Origin: Cyanobium sp.
GTDB taxonomy: Bacteria; Cyanobacteriota; Cyanobacteriia; PCC-6307; Cyanobiaceae
Reading direction: 5' to 3'
Assembly (NCBI GenBank): GCA_014191755.1
Contig: BJHE01000008.1
Span: forward strand, 27,072-91,071
DNA length: 64,000 bases
Shown: piece after piece, positions 44,944 through 54,147 of the stretch
Layout of the letters: the number at the start of each line of letters is the position of its first letter
How positions within the stretch are numbered: the first letter of the stretch is position 1
Translations under genes and position numbers: made by a program
Notes under the pieces: model-generated
The model's input: the letters and a program-made list of their open reading frames with translations, nothing else
Databases searched by the model: none
What the model was told of the DNA's origin: nothing

Positions 44944-46192
44944 GAGGGGCCAAGCGGGTGCCGTCCCCCAGGGGGGCCCCGCGCCACACCTGCAGCTGCC
45001 GGATCGCCACCTGGAGGCCTGCGGTCTCGAGCAACGGCCGCAGCTCGGCCAATGCTTCGAGGGTGGCCAGGGGCACCACCACCACCCCGGCCGGTCGGAG
45101 CCGCTGCAGCACCGCCTCCAACACGTCGCGACGGTCCCGGCCACCGCCGCCGATCAGCACCCGATCCGGATCAGGCAACTGGGCCAGGGCAGCGGGAGCC
45201 GCAGCCTCCACCAGGCCGGCGGGCGCCACCGCCAGCCGTTCCGCATTGGCCGCCAGCAGGGCCGCCGCCCCGGCCCGGCGCTCCACCGCCCAGAGGCGCA
45301 GACCCGGCCGCAGCCGCAGGGCCTCCAGGCCCACCGTGCCCACCCCGGCCCCGATGTCCCAGAGCACCCCCTCAGCGGGAAGATCGAGATCGGCGAGGAG
45401 CTGGATGCGCACCTCCCGTTTGGTCATCAGCCCTGGTTGGTCGTGGTGCTGCAACCAGAGGCCATCGTCGATGCCGAACAGGGGCAGGCTGGCCGGATCC
45501 GGGGCGGGCGGCTCGACGGCCAGGAGCACCACGAGGTGGAGCGGATCGAGATCCTCCGGCAGCGGATCGCTGGCCGCCAGCGACAGCAGGCGCTCGGCGG
45601 GATGGCCCAGCCGTTCGGCCAGCCACACCCCGTAGGCCTCCTCCAGCCCTGAGGCCCGCAGGATGCGGCGCACCTCCTCGGCCCCCCCGCGAGCCGGGTC
45701 CGTGAGCACCACCAGGGCGGGGGGGCGTTGCTGCAGCCGGGCCGCCAGCGCCTCTGGATCACGTCCGTGCAGGCTGACCCAGCTGGCGTCCTGCCAGGGG
45801 CGGCCGATGCGGGCGAAGGCCAGCTGCAAAGAGGTGGGAGCCGGGTGAAAACGGATCCGCTCGGCAGGAAGGTGCTGCAGCAGCAGCCGGCCAATGCCGA
45901 ACCAGAGCGGATCACCGCTGGCCAGCCAAAGCACCCGCCGCCCGGCCTCCAAGGCCGCCAGTACCTGAGGCATCACCTCGAGCGGCCGGTCACTGGCAAG
46001 CCGCTCGGGGCGCTCGGGATGGGGGTTCGATCGCGCGAGATCGACCAGCAGCCGCCGCGGGGCCACAACCAGATCGGCCAGCAGGATCGCCTCCTGCCAT
46101 TGGCGGGAGAGTCCATCCACCCCGGCGGCATCGGTGCCCAGCACCTCCAGCAGCGATCCCTCCAGACCTGCGCCATCACCTCTGCTAGCCAT
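44906..46192 (-). CDS. cobL: Bifunctional cobalt-precorrin-6B/7 methyltransferase, CbiE-CbiT fusion (CobL)
   Basis: ATG 46192 (428 aa). The N-terminal half is a tetrapyrrole methylase of the CbiE type (RVLWLASGDPLWFGIGRLLL). The C-terminal half is CbiT: LMTKREVRIQLLADLDLPAE, the SAM motif VLWDIGAGVGTVGLEALRL and RVLIGGGGRDRRDVLEAVL. It methylates C5 and C15 and decarboxylates in corrin synthesis. The N-terminal glycine motif of CbiE is weak (VLGTDAAGVDGL). It is convergent with DUF192 and divergent from a small ORF. Confidence 0.92.
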   Translation of the reverse strand: MASRGDGAGLEGSLLEVLGTDAAGVDGLSRQWQEAILLADLVVAPRRLLVDLARSNPHPERPERLASDRPLEVMPQVLAALEAGRRVLWLASGDPLWFGIGRLLLQHLPAERIRFHPAPTSLQLAFARIGRPWQDASWVSLHGRDPEALAARLQQRPPALVVLTDPARGGAEEVRRILRASGLEEAYGVWLAERLGHPAERLLSLAASDPLPEDLDPLHLVVLLAVEPPAPDPASLPLFGIDDGLWLQHHDQPGLMTKREVRIQLLADLDLPAEGVLWDIGAGVGTVGLEALRLRPGLRLWAVERRAGAAALLAANAERLAVAPAGLVEAAAPAALAQLPDPDRVLIGGGGRDRRDVLEAVLQRLRPAGVVVVPLATLEALAELRPLLETAGLQVAIRQLQVWRGAPLGDGTRLAPLNPVLVLSGRRT

Positions 46193-46231
46193 GATGCTCC
46201 AGGCAGATCGCCAGCCCATCTCCCTTAGCCC

Positions 46232-46513
46232 ATGACCGATCGTCGCCAGCGGATCCACGCCCTGGTGCTGGCCCTGCTGGCCCGCCAGGAGGAACTCGAA
46301 CTGCTGGACGACGACCATGCCGTGCCGAGAGGAGGGTCCCTCGGGGTAGGGGGGGACCCGGGCAGCTGGCTGGAGCGCAATCGGCGGGTGGTGCGCCGTT
46401 TCCAGGGCCTGGTCCGGACCGCCGTGACCCTCGATGCCCTGATCGAACAGGAGTTGTGCAGCGATCAGCTCGCGGGCGACGGAGACGCGAGGAAGGCCCG
46501 GAACCTCGGATAG
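46232..46513 (+). CDS. Small hypothetical helical protein
   Basis: A 93-residue ORF starting 39 bases from the divergent cobL start. It encodes RQRIHALVLALLARQEELEL and LERNRRVVRRFQGLVRTAVT, amphipathic helices with reasonable codon use. The last 49 bases overlap the end of the convergent acyltransferase gene, where the residues become less protein-like. It is probably real, but I do not recognise it. Confidence 0.5.
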   Translation: MTDRRQRIHALVLALLARQEELELLDDDHAVPRGGSLGVGGDPGSWLERNRRVVRRFQGLVRTAVTLDALIEQELCSDQLAGDGDARKARNLG

Positions 46514-48570
46514 AGCAGCCAGGCGCCTGCATTGGTGAGGTGATTGTCGTCGCTGAAAAGCAGGTTGCTGCCGCGGTGGGAGGAGCACTGGTCGGCGTCG
46601 GGGGGGCAGACGCTGTCGAAGGGATCGAACAGGGCCGTACCCGGCACCTCAGCGACCAGCCGCTGGAGGAACGACCTCACCTGATCGGTGGCGGCGATCT
46701 GGGCGGCCCGGGGCTGCTGGACCGGACGGCACTGCGGAGCCTGGGACCAGGAGGGACGGAACCATTCCGGCTGGCAGAGGGTGAGCGGCCCGCTGAGCTT
46801 GGCCTGCGGAACGGTGGGCAAGGGCGCGAAGATCACCATCCCCGCTCCCCGGCTGACCACGGCGGTGCCAAGACGGCGGATGGCGGTGGCATAGGAGGCC
46901 TCGGCCCTCTCCCGGGCAGGTCCCTGCAGGCTCGAGAGGTAACCCGCCAGGTTGGACACCAGCACGATCCGGTCCTCCGGGCGGAGGCGGTCCAGAAGCA
47001 TCTGCTCCATATGGTCGGTGGAGGGCCTGCAGAGGCGGTAGCGCCCTGGGATGGCTGCGCCGTCCTCCCAGCGGGAGAAGTCGGGAACCGGGCAGCCACC
47101 TCGGGCGAGGAAAGCCACGTTGTAGCCGCCGCTGGCCAACAGCTTTCCACCCAGCGGAATGAGCATGTGGGTGTGGCTGTCGCCGACGAAATAAAGGGTG
47201 GGCCGGCCGGGGGAAGCATCCGCACGACAGGCCCGCAGGACATCCTTCTTGGGAATCGGGTCGGTGGGCTCTTGAAAGCAGTGCACCGTGTCCACGGTGG
47301 TGCCATCGATGCGCTTCATGTTCAGCGAACCGCCGACCACATGGCTCCTCTGGCCGGCGAAGATCCGTCCCATCAGGGGACCCTGCAGCCCGAGACTCAC
47401 CACACTGGCCAGCACGGTCATGGCCGGATAGAGCACCCAGGGGTGACCGAGGCCGGTGGGTTGGCCGTAGCGGAAGAGACCTTCCAGGCGATAGGAAAAG
47501 ATGGTGCACAGCGCGATCAACGCCAGCACCGGCAGCAGAGTGAAGGCCGTCAGGCCGATGGTCCAGCGGGCCAACACGATCACAGGCCAGTGCCAGAGGT
47601 AGAGCGAGTAGGACACCGCCCCCAGCATCAGGCTGACGGGGTGGCAGAGGAGCCGCCCGACGCCGCTGGTGGGCTGCAACAGAATGAGCAGAACGGCCGT
47701 GATCGCCGCCACCGCCAGGGTGGTGGCTATGCGCCACGATTCCGGCAGCAACAGCAGCCCCACCATGGCCAAAAGCAGCACCAGGCTCAGGGGGCCCCGC
47801 AACCCAGGGAAAGCCAACCTGCGGCCCAGATCCCTGGCGCTGCCCCCACCACGGTGGAGGAGATAAGCCCCGCAGCCCGCCGCCAGCTCCCAGAAACGGG
47901 CAGGGGTGAGGAAGAAGGCCCGCTCGGACTGCCCATTGAGGCTCAACCCTACGAACAGCGCCAGGGAGACCGTCACCACCAGCAAGCTGACAATCTTCAG
48001 CCGGCGTAGACCTCCTCCAGCAGCCCCGGCCACACCCAGCCCACAAAGCAGCAGGATGGCCGGCCAGACAAAATAGAACTGTTCCTCCACGCCGAGGGAC
48101 CAGGTGTGCATAAAAATATTAAAATAATTATCACCAGCGAAGTAGCCAGTTCCCTGTCTCAGCAGATACAAATTGGAGACGCCGAAGATCGCCGCTGTTC
48201 CGGTCCGCATAATTGGCGCATAAAAATCATCGAGCGGCGAAGAAAACAGGGAAAAAAGAATCGAAACAACCACGATGTTGACCACTAGGGCCGGCAGTAG
48301 ACGTCGCACCCGGCGGCCATAGAAGCGGGCCAGGAACTGCCAGCGGCTGCCATCCTCACGGGCCAACAGCGAGGATGTGACCACATAGCCGGAAATCACA
48401 AAAAAGATATCAACTCCTAAGAATCCACCGGGCAACAAGCGCTCATTCAGATGGTTGATCAGCACAGCAACCACCGCCACAGCCCGGAGGCCATCAATCT
48501 CTGGCCGATAGGCCGGGGACCGCTTCGGAACTACTAAGAAACGATTGAATACGTGCATAAAATTATTCAC
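46465..48570 (-). CDS. Acyltransferase 3 (OafA/YrhL type) with C-terminal SGNH domain
   Basis: A 701-residue protein. The N-terminal 380 residues are an acyltransferase-3 domain with about 10-11 membrane spans: YRPEIDGLRAVAVVAVLINH, LGVDIFFVISGYVVTSSLL and MHTWSLGVEEQFYFVWP. The C-terminal periplasmic SGNH domain has the catalytic Ser in TLYFVGDSHTHMLIPLG and the Asp-x2-His in FSDDNHLTNAGAW. Such proteins O-acetylate surface polysaccharides. It is physically separate from the polysaccharide locus at the left, so its target is unknown. Divergent from the GH116 gene. Confidence 0.93.
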   Translation of the reverse strand: MNNFMHVFNRFLVVPKRSPAYRPEIDGLRAVAVVAVLINHLNERLLPGGFLGVDIFFVISGYVVTSSLLAREDGSRWQFLARFYGRRVRRLLPALVVNIVVVSILFSLFSSPLDDFYAPIMRTGTAAIFGVSNLYLLRQGTGYFAGDNYFNIFMHTWSLGVEEQFYFVWPAILLLCGLGVAGAAGGGLRRLKIVSLLVVTVSLALFVGLSLNGQSERAFFLTPARFWELAAGCGAYLLHRGGGSARDLGRRLAFPGLRGPLSLVLLLAMVGLLLLPESWRIATTLAVAAITAVLLILLQPTSGVGRLLCHPVSLMLGAVSYSLYLWHWPVIVLARWTIGLTAFTLLPVLALIALCTIFSYRLEGLFRYGQPTGLGHPWVLYPAMTVLASVVSLGLQGPLMGRIFAGQRSHVVGGSLNMKRIDGTTVDTVHCFQEPTDPIPKKDVLRACRADASPGRPTLYFVGDSHTHMLIPLGGKLLASGGYNVAFLARGGCPVPDFSRWEDGAAIPGRYRLCRPSTDHMEQMLLDRLRPEDRIVLVSNLAGYLSSLQGPARERAEASYATAIRRLGTAVVSRGAGMVIFAPLPTVPQAKLSGPLTLCQPEWFRPSWSQAPQCRPVQQPRAAQIAATDQVRSFLQRLVAEVPGTALFDPFDSVCPPDADQCSSHRGSNLLFSDDNHLTNAGAWLLYPRFRAFLASPSPAS

Positions 48571-48694
48571 GAAGGCGGACGTATAGCGCCAAGATTAACA
48601 GTGATCCTCCCAAGCCGGCGACACCCCCAATCCATGGGCGCCGCCCGGAGCCCCCGCCAGCCTCTGACAAGCTGGGGCGAGCGTTCTGATCACG
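48571..48694. promoter_or_regulatory. Divergent promoter region between acyltransferase and GH116 genes
   Basis: The first 45 bases next to the acyltransferase start are AT-richer than the rest. No clear -10/-35 pair or inverted repeat was found for either gene. Confidence 0.3.
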
Positions 48695-51226
48695 ATGCCG
48701 CCGTTCGGCCTCTCCGCCCTCCGGAATTTGGGCCGAAGCGGTCCTGAAGCCTCAAGCGCGCCTCGAGCCACCTGGCAGCGGCCCTTCGGCCTCGGCTGGG
48801 AGCGGCCCTACACGGTGCGCTACGCCAGCAACCTCGACGACGGGCCCAATCACGGGGCACCCCTGGGGGGGTTCGGCGCCGGCTGCATCGGCCGCGGCCC
48901 TGATGGCGCCTTCAATCTTTGGCACCTCGATGGCGGTGAGCACTGGTTCGGCACCCTGCCCGACTGCCAGTTCGCCCTGTTCGAGCACGACGGCCAACGG
49001 ATCAAGGCCCATGCCCTGGCCACCGCCCCCCTGCGGGACGACTCCCGACCGGATGCCCCCCAGCCGCCCCTGGCGGCCTGGAGCTGGTACCCCGCCAGCA
49101 CCCCCGAACAGAGCAGCGGCACCTACAGCGCCCGCTACCCCTGCAGCACCTTCCACTACACGAACGTCTTTGCGGCGCAGGTGAGCTGTGAGGCCTTCAG
49201 CCCAATTCTTCCCGGTGATTACCAGCGCACCAGCTACCCGGTGGCGGTGTTCCGCTGGAGCTTCAGCAACCCCACCGCCGCCCCGCTTGATCTCTCGCTG
49301 CTGCTGAGCTGGCGCAACACGGTCGGCTGGTTCACCAACACCGACCCGGCCGCCGCCGTGCACTTCCGTGACGACGGCAGCCCCGAACACAACTACGTGC
49401 CGGCGATCGGCCGCAGCCGGGGACAACGCAACCGCAAGCTGGATGCACCGGGCCTGAAGGGCGTGCTGCTGGAAGGGGAGCAGGCCGAGCCCTTGGCCGA
49501 GGGCCAGGGCCAGTGGTGCCTGGCGGTGCCCGACGAGGCCGCCCTGGCTCATCCAGGCCTGGAGATCATGCGCTGCAGCCGCTGGAATCCAACTGACGAT
49601 GGCGGCGAGCTCTGGAACTCCTTCGGCCGTGAGGGCTCGATCCCCGAGAGCGACAACGACCGCCGCAGCGCCGACCACGACCACGCCAGCGCCGCCCTGG
49701 CGGTGCGCTTCCGGCTCGAACCGGGCCAGAGCCTGGAGTTGCCGGTGGTGATCAGCTGGGACCTGCCGGTGACGAGCTTCGCCACCGGCACCCGCGCCCT
49801 GCGCCGCTACACCGACGTCTTCGGCAGCAGCGGCGACAACGCCACCGCCATCGCAGCCGAAGCCCTGGCGGACTGGCGCAGCTGGCGGGAGGCCATCGAC
49901 AGCTGGCAGAAGCCGGTGGTGGAGCGCGCCGACCTGCCGGATCCCCTGCGCATGGCCCTGCTCAATGAGCTCTACGACCTGGCCAGTGGCGGCAGCCTCT
50001 GGACCGCCGCCACGCCGCAGGATCCGGTGGGACGCTTCGGGGTGCTCGAGTGCCTCGACTACGCCTGGTACGAGAGCCTCGATGTGCGGCTCTACGGCTC
50101 CTTCGCCCTGCTGCAGCTCTGGCCGGAACTCGACAAGGCGGTGCTGCGCGATTTCGCCCGGGCGATCCCGGCGGCCGATCCCACCCCCCGGCCGATCGGC
50201 TGGTACTTCACCCAGGGCCGCGGACGGGTGGAGGCCCCCCGCAAGCTGGCCGGCGCCACCCCCCACGATCTGGGCGCGCCGAATGAGCGCCCCTTCGACG
50301 CCACCAATTACACCGCCTACCAGGACTGCAACCTCTGGAAGGATCTGGCCAGCGACTTTGTGCTGCAGGTGTGGCGCAGCTTCCGCCTGGCCCCCAGCGG
50401 CGAAGACCTGCGCTTCCTGGCCGAATGCTGGCCCGCGGCCCTGATGGCCCTGCGCTACCTCAAACAATTCGACGCCAACAACGACGGCCTGCCCGACAAC
50501 GGCGGCGCCCCCGACCAGACCTTCGACGACTGGCCCCTGCAGGGCGTGAGCGCCTACTGCGGCGCCCTCTGGATCGCGGCCCTGGAGGCTGCCCTGGCCA
50601 TGGGCCAGCGCCTGCAGCTGGAGCTAGGCCTCGACACCAGCGCCGAACAGCGCGAGTTCGGGGGCTGGCTGGAGCAGAGCCGATCCAACTTCGATGCCCT
50701 GCTCTGGAACGGCGAGTTTTACAAGATCGATGCCGAGAGCGGCACACCGGTAGTGATGGCCGACCAGCTCTGCGGCGACTTCTACGCCCGCCTGCTGGGG
50801 CTACCCCCCGTGGTGGCGGACGATCGCGCCCGCTCCTCCCTCAAGGCGGTGAAGGAAGCCTGCTTCGAAAGCTTCCACGGCGGCCAGCTGGGGGTGGCCA
50901 ACGGCCTGCGCCGCGATGGCACCCCCCTCGACCCCAATGGCACCCACCCCCTGGAGGTGTGGACCGGCATCAACTTCGGCCTTGCGGCCTATTACCGCCT
51001 GATGGGTGACGGTGACACGGCTCTGGCGATCTGCAGCGCCGTGGTGCATCAGGTGTACACAGGCGGCCTGCAGTTCCGCACCCCTGAAGCGATCACGGCC
51101 GTGCACACCTTCCGCGCCTGCCACTACCTGCGGGCCATGGCGATCTGGGCCCTCTGGGCCACCCACACCGGCTGGCAGGCAATCCCGGGGGCGGAACGGC
51201 AACCCATCGCTGGAAGGCAACCATGA
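48695..51226 (+). CDS. GH116 family glycosidase (non-lysosomal glucosylceramidase/GBA2-like)
   Basis: An 843-residue protein with the two-domain build of GH116. The N-terminal beta domain starts GAPLGGFGAGCIGRGPDGAF. The catalytic (alpha/alpha)6 domain has GRFGVLECLDYAWYESLDVR, with Glu452 as the likely nucleophile, and GGAPDQTFDDWPLQGVSAYC, with an Asp near 607-611 as the likely acid/base. SAYCGALWIAALEAA and the C-terminal FRTPEAITAVHTFRACHYLR also match. No signal peptide is evident, so it is probably cytoplasmic. Known members hydrolyse beta-glucosides including glucosylceramide; the native substrate here is unknown. Confidence 0.92.
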   Translation: MPPFGLSALRNLGRSGPEASSAPRATWQRPFGLGWERPYTVRYASNLDDGPNHGAPLGGFGAGCIGRGPDGAFNLWHLDGGEHWFGTLPDCQFALFEHDGQRIKAHALATAPLRDDSRPDAPQPPLAAWSWYPASTPEQSSGTYSARYPCSTFHYTNVFAAQVSCEAFSPILPGDYQRTSYPVAVFRWSFSNPTAAPLDLSLLLSWRNTVGWFTNTDPAAAVHFRDDGSPEHNYVPAIGRSRGQRNRKLDAPGLKGVLLEGEQAEPLAEGQGQWCLAVPDEAALAHPGLEIMRCSRWNPTDDGGELWNSFGREGSIPESDNDRRSADHDHASAALAVRFRLEPGQSLELPVVISWDLPVTSFATGTRALRRYTDVFGSSGDNATAIAAEALADWRSWREAIDSWQKPVVERADLPDPLRMALLNELYDLASGGSLWTAATPQDPVGRFGVLECLDYAWYESLDVRLYGSFALLQLWPELDKAVLRDFARAIPAADPTPRPIGWYFTQGRGRVEAPRKLAGATPHDLGAPNERPFDATNYTAYQDCNLWKDLASDFVLQVWRSFRLAPSGEDLRFLAECWPAALMALRYLKQFDANNDGLPDNGGAPDQTFDDWPLQGVSAYCGALWIAALEAALAMGQRLQLELGLDTSAEQREFGGWLEQSRSNFDALLWNGEFYKIDAESGTPVVMADQLCGDFYARLLGLPPVVADDRARSSLKAVKEACFESFHGGQLGVANGLRRDGTPLDPNGTHPLEVWTGINFGLAAYYRLMGDGDTALAICSAVVHQVYTGGLQFRTPEAITAVHTFRACHYLRAMAIWALWATHTGWQAIPGAERQPIAGRQP

Positions 51227-51894
51227 CAGCATCTCGCGAGTCCAGATACCGGCATGGCTCCCCAGGCCCCCACGTGCCTTCCAGCCCGGCACCGCACCAC
51301 CAAGGCAGACCCCGCGTCGGAATCCAACCAGCCCGCACTGGTGCGATGCCGCTGCAGGAGCTCAGCCTGGGAGGCGCCCTACTCCGTTGCCTGATCGGCC
51401 TGGTGGTGATCACCCTGCTGAGCCTGGGCCTCTTCCCTCTGACAGCGGCTCCGGCCTGGGCCCTGATTCACGCCCACCCGGACGAAACCACGGCCACCGG
51501 GGTGGTGCGCAGCCTCGAGAGCCTGCGCGACCTCGACTACCAGAGCTGGCAGGTGGTGGCCTACCGCGAAGGTCCGCCGCGGCCTCAGGCGCCGATCACC
51601 CTGCGGATCGTGAGCTACCCCGGTCGGGTGAGGCTGGATCACCCCACACCGCTGCTGGTGACCGGTGGCAGACGCCTCTGGGAGCTGGCCGACACCACCT
51701 TGAGCAGCCCGAAGCTTGCCGGCGATGGTCGGGCCGCCGCGGCCGAGTTCGACCTCACCCCCCTGCTGGCCGACCTCGAAAACAACCGCCCCCTGCGGCT
51801 GGAGCTGCCTGGGGTGTTCACCGAGCTGCCGGTTCCCCCCTACGTGGTGAAGGAATGGCGAAGCCTGCCCGGTTGGAGCGAAAAGGCCGCATGA
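51223..51894 (+). CDS. DUF3122 family exported protein
   Basis: GGAAGG just upstream supports ATG 51223, which overlaps the GH116 stop. ATG 51346 would place the signal peptide (LLRCLIGLVVITLLSLGLFP...APAWA) at the N-terminus and may be the real start. The mature part has ALIHAHPDETTATGVVRSLESLRD and ITLRIVSYPGRVRLDHPTPL, typical of the cyanobacterial DUF3122 family. Likely periplasmic or lumenal; function unknown. Confidence 0.8.
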   Translation: MTASRESRYRHGSPGPHVPSSPAPHHQGRPRVGIQPARTGAMPLQELSLGGALLRCLIGLVVITLLSLGLFPLTAAPAWALIHAHPDETTATGVVRSLESLRDLDYQSWQVVAYREGPPRPQAPITLRIVSYPGRVRLDHPTPLLVTGGRRLWELADTTLSSPKLAGDGRAAAAEFDLTPLLADLENNRPLRLELPGVFTELPVPPYVVKEWRSLPGWSEKAA

Positions 51895-51970
51895 ACCCCC
51901 GCCAGCGCACCAGGGTGATCTTCGTCGTAGGTCAGCCGGCCCGGCCCATGGGGGCCATCGTTTCCCTCTG

Positions 51971-53188
51971 ATGGCGGCGGCTGCCTCCCCTTCCAGCGCC
52001 CTTCAGGCCCCCTGGCTGCCCTGGATGCGGCGAGCCCTCCAACTGGCTGCGCTCGGGGAGGGCCGCACCAGCCCTAACCCTCTGGTGGGGGCCGTCGTGC
52101 TCGATGCCGCAGGCCAGCTGGTGGGAGAGGGGTTCCATGCCCGCGCCGGCGAACCCCATGCCGAAGTGGGAGCCCTGGCCCAGGCCGGCGCCAGGGCCCG
52201 CGGCGGCACCGTGATCGTGACCCTCGAGCCCTGCTGCCACCACGGCCGCACGCCGCCCTGCAGCGAGGCGGTGATCGCAGCCGGCATCAGCCGGGTGGTG
52301 GTGGCCATGGCCGACCCCGACCCGCGGGTGGCTGGCGGCGGCATCGCCCGGCTGCGGGCCGCCGGGCTGGAGGTGATCGAAGGGTTAGCCGAGGCCGAGG
52401 CTCTGAGGCTGAACCGGGCCTTCGTGCATCGGGTGCGCAGCGGCCGGCCCCTGGGGATCCTGAAGTGGGCCATGAGCCTCGATGGCCGCACCGCCCTGCC
52501 CAACGGCCAGAGCCAGTGGATCAGCGGGGCCGAAGCCCGGGCTTGGGTGCATCAGCTGAGGGCCGGCTGCGATGCCGTGATCGTGGGGGGCGGCACCTTG
52601 CGCGCCGATGACCCCCTGCTCACCAGCCGCGGCCGACGTGACCCCGAGCCGATTCGGGTGGTGATGAGCCGCACCCTGGATCTGCCGCCGCAGGCCCGGT
52701 TGTGGGACACCACCATGGCCCCCACCCTGGTGGCGCATGGCCCCGAGGCGCCCCAGGAGCGGCGCGAGGCCTTCGACCGACTGGCCGCCGCCGCCAGGGA
52801 TGGTGTGCAGCCCGGAGCCGCAGGGCGTGAAGCGACGTATCCCTGGGCCGAAGGGGCGTGCACACCGGAACTCCTCGCCAGCCAATCGGGGCCCCAGCGC
52901 CTCGAATTGCCATCCTGCGAACCCGCCGCCCTGATGGAGGCCCTGGCGGCGCGGGGCTGCAACCGGGTGCTGTGGGAATGCGGCCCGGAGCTGGCCGCCG
53001 CGGCCCTGCGCCAGGGGTGTGTGCAGGAGCTGGCGGCCGTGATCGCCCCCAAGCTGCTGGGAGGTCAGGCGGCGCGCACGCCGCTGGGGGATCTCGGCCA
53101 GGAGAGCTTGGATCAGGCCCAGCCCTGGCGGGAGCTCGAACGGACCAACCTGGGCAGTGATTGGCTCTGGCGGCTGAATCAGTCCTGA
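51971..53188 (+). CDS. ribD: Bifunctional diaminohydroxyphosphoribosylaminopyrimidine deaminase / uracil reductase
   Basis: The N-terminal deaminase domain has the zinc site HAEVGAL and TLEPCCHHGRTPPC. The C-terminal reductase domain has LGILKWAMSLDGRTALPNGQ, WISGAEARAWVHQLRAGCDA and PIRVVMSRTLDLP. It catalyses steps two and three of riboflavin synthesis. A 50-residue Arg/Ala/Pro insert (around residues 260-310) makes it longer than usual (405 aa). Its last bases overlap the tail of a GT61 pseudogene on the other strand. Confidence 0.94.
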   Translation: MAAAASPSSALQAPWLPWMRRALQLAALGEGRTSPNPLVGAVVLDAAGQLVGEGFHARAGEPHAEVGALAQAGARARGGTVIVTLEPCCHHGRTPPCSEAVIAAGISRVVVAMADPDPRVAGGGIARLRAAGLEVIEGLAEAEALRLNRAFVHRVRSGRPLGILKWAMSLDGRTALPNGQSQWISGAEARAWVHQLRAGCDAVIVGGGTLRADDPLLTSRGRRDPEPIRVVMSRTLDLPPQARLWDTTMAPTLVAHGPEAPQERREAFDRLAAAARDGVQPGAAGREATYPWAEGACTPELLASQSGPQRLELPSCEPAALMEALAARGCNRVLWECGPELAAAALRQGCVQELAAVIAPKLLGGQAARTPLGDLGQESLDQAQPWRELERTNLGSDWLWRLNQS

Positions 53189-53880
53189 AGGGGGAGGACT
53201 CTGTCGAAATAGGACTTGAGCCGATCAATCGGCACCGTCACGTCGGACCATTGAGCTTGAGTGGTAGCGGGAACATACCAACGCTCCTGATCCATTGCTC
53301 CGACTGCACGGTCCCGCAAGAAAAGCCGTAAGTAAAGAGTAATTACAGCTCACTATTTCGCTTAACCCAAAACAATAGAACGGACTCCAACGCGGCGGAA
53401 ATATCTCCAATACCTGAGTGCCTTCACTGCAGAACATCAGGTTGGTGGGAGCGGCACCATGGAGTGCAATGATCATTGATAACCTTACGAATTCTCGCAT
53501 CTGACCGGGTGATATACAACCGCCGACTGCGGCCGCCAGTGCCAATGATTTGTTGTGACTGAGCACCAAGAAAACAGTTGCGCAGCCAACCAACTTCATC
53601 CGGACTGAGAAGCCATCCGCTGCGGAAAGTTGGGGCGAACAAGCGCTCGCAAACAACAATTCCAGCGCTAGACAGTCCGATTTATTTGTCGTGAGGCAAC
53701 CCCGCCAAAATCAATGCATCACGCTGATAATCCACAAGCGTCACTGGAACGATCACACGATCAATCCCGTGCAAGAAAGGTTTAATCCGTGCCAGAATGG
53801 CCATACCCTTCCGTGCGCCAGTGGAAATCATTGCCAGACAGCGGCTGTACCAGCGAGAGGCAGTTCCCGTTCAACTGAAG
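53179..53880 (-). pseudogene. Decayed GT61 (DUF563) glycosyltransferase
   Basis: Reading the minus strand in different frames gives successive pieces in GT61 order. First LSLVQPLSGNDFHW; then after a frame change AILARIKPFLHGIDRVIVPV and a stop (TAA); then APTFRSGWLLSPDEVGWLRN and RRLYITRSDARIRKVIND; then after an apparent deletion and frame change LHGAAPTNLMFC and GTQVLEIFPPRW; finally in another frame DVTVPIDRLKSYFDRVL with a stop inside the ribD tail. The conserved HGA-x2-TN and EIFPP elements mark the family. At least three frame breaks, one stop and one deletion make it inactive. AT-richer than its neighbours. Confidence 0.8.
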
Positions 53881-54147
53881 TGGGTGCTTTGCAAAGCGGA
53901 GACGCCGGAAGAGCGGTTAACACTTTAACTCTTGGACCACTCCCGTGCTCAAGAATCGGCATCCAGGATTAGTCCCCTGGCAGCCCATGGATGGATCAAG
54001 CGAATCAAGCAAGACAAACAGATTCGCCAAATCACTGAACAGCACAAAAAACATTGAATTCATCCTATTGCAGTTTAAAGCCGCTAGATCCTGCCCATTG
54101 GTGGTGACTGCCCCCCCCCCTGCAACCCTTGCGGATGCAGCAAACCT
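53881..54147. other. AT-richer gap upstream of the GT61 pseudogene
   Basis: No intact gene. It probably holds the lost 5' part of the GT61 gene, but I cannot read further conserved pieces. A run of ten C residues (54111-54120) lies 27 bases beyond the DUF427 stop. Confidence 0.4.

Noticed and set aside
46456-48009. 517-codon plus-strand ORF opposite the acyltransferase gene
   Set aside because: Composition (HHQGQ-rich, no hydrophobic core) and the strong acyltransferase/SGNH motifs on the other strand show it is a shadow.
48752-50467. 571-codon minus-strand ORF opposite the GH116 gene
   Set aside because: Gly/Ala/Val-rich shadow of a well-supported GH116 gene in a high-GC frame.
54111-54120. 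Run of ten C as a phase-variation tract
   Set aside because: It lies outside any intact reading frame, beyond the DUF427 stop, so slippage would not switch a gene.
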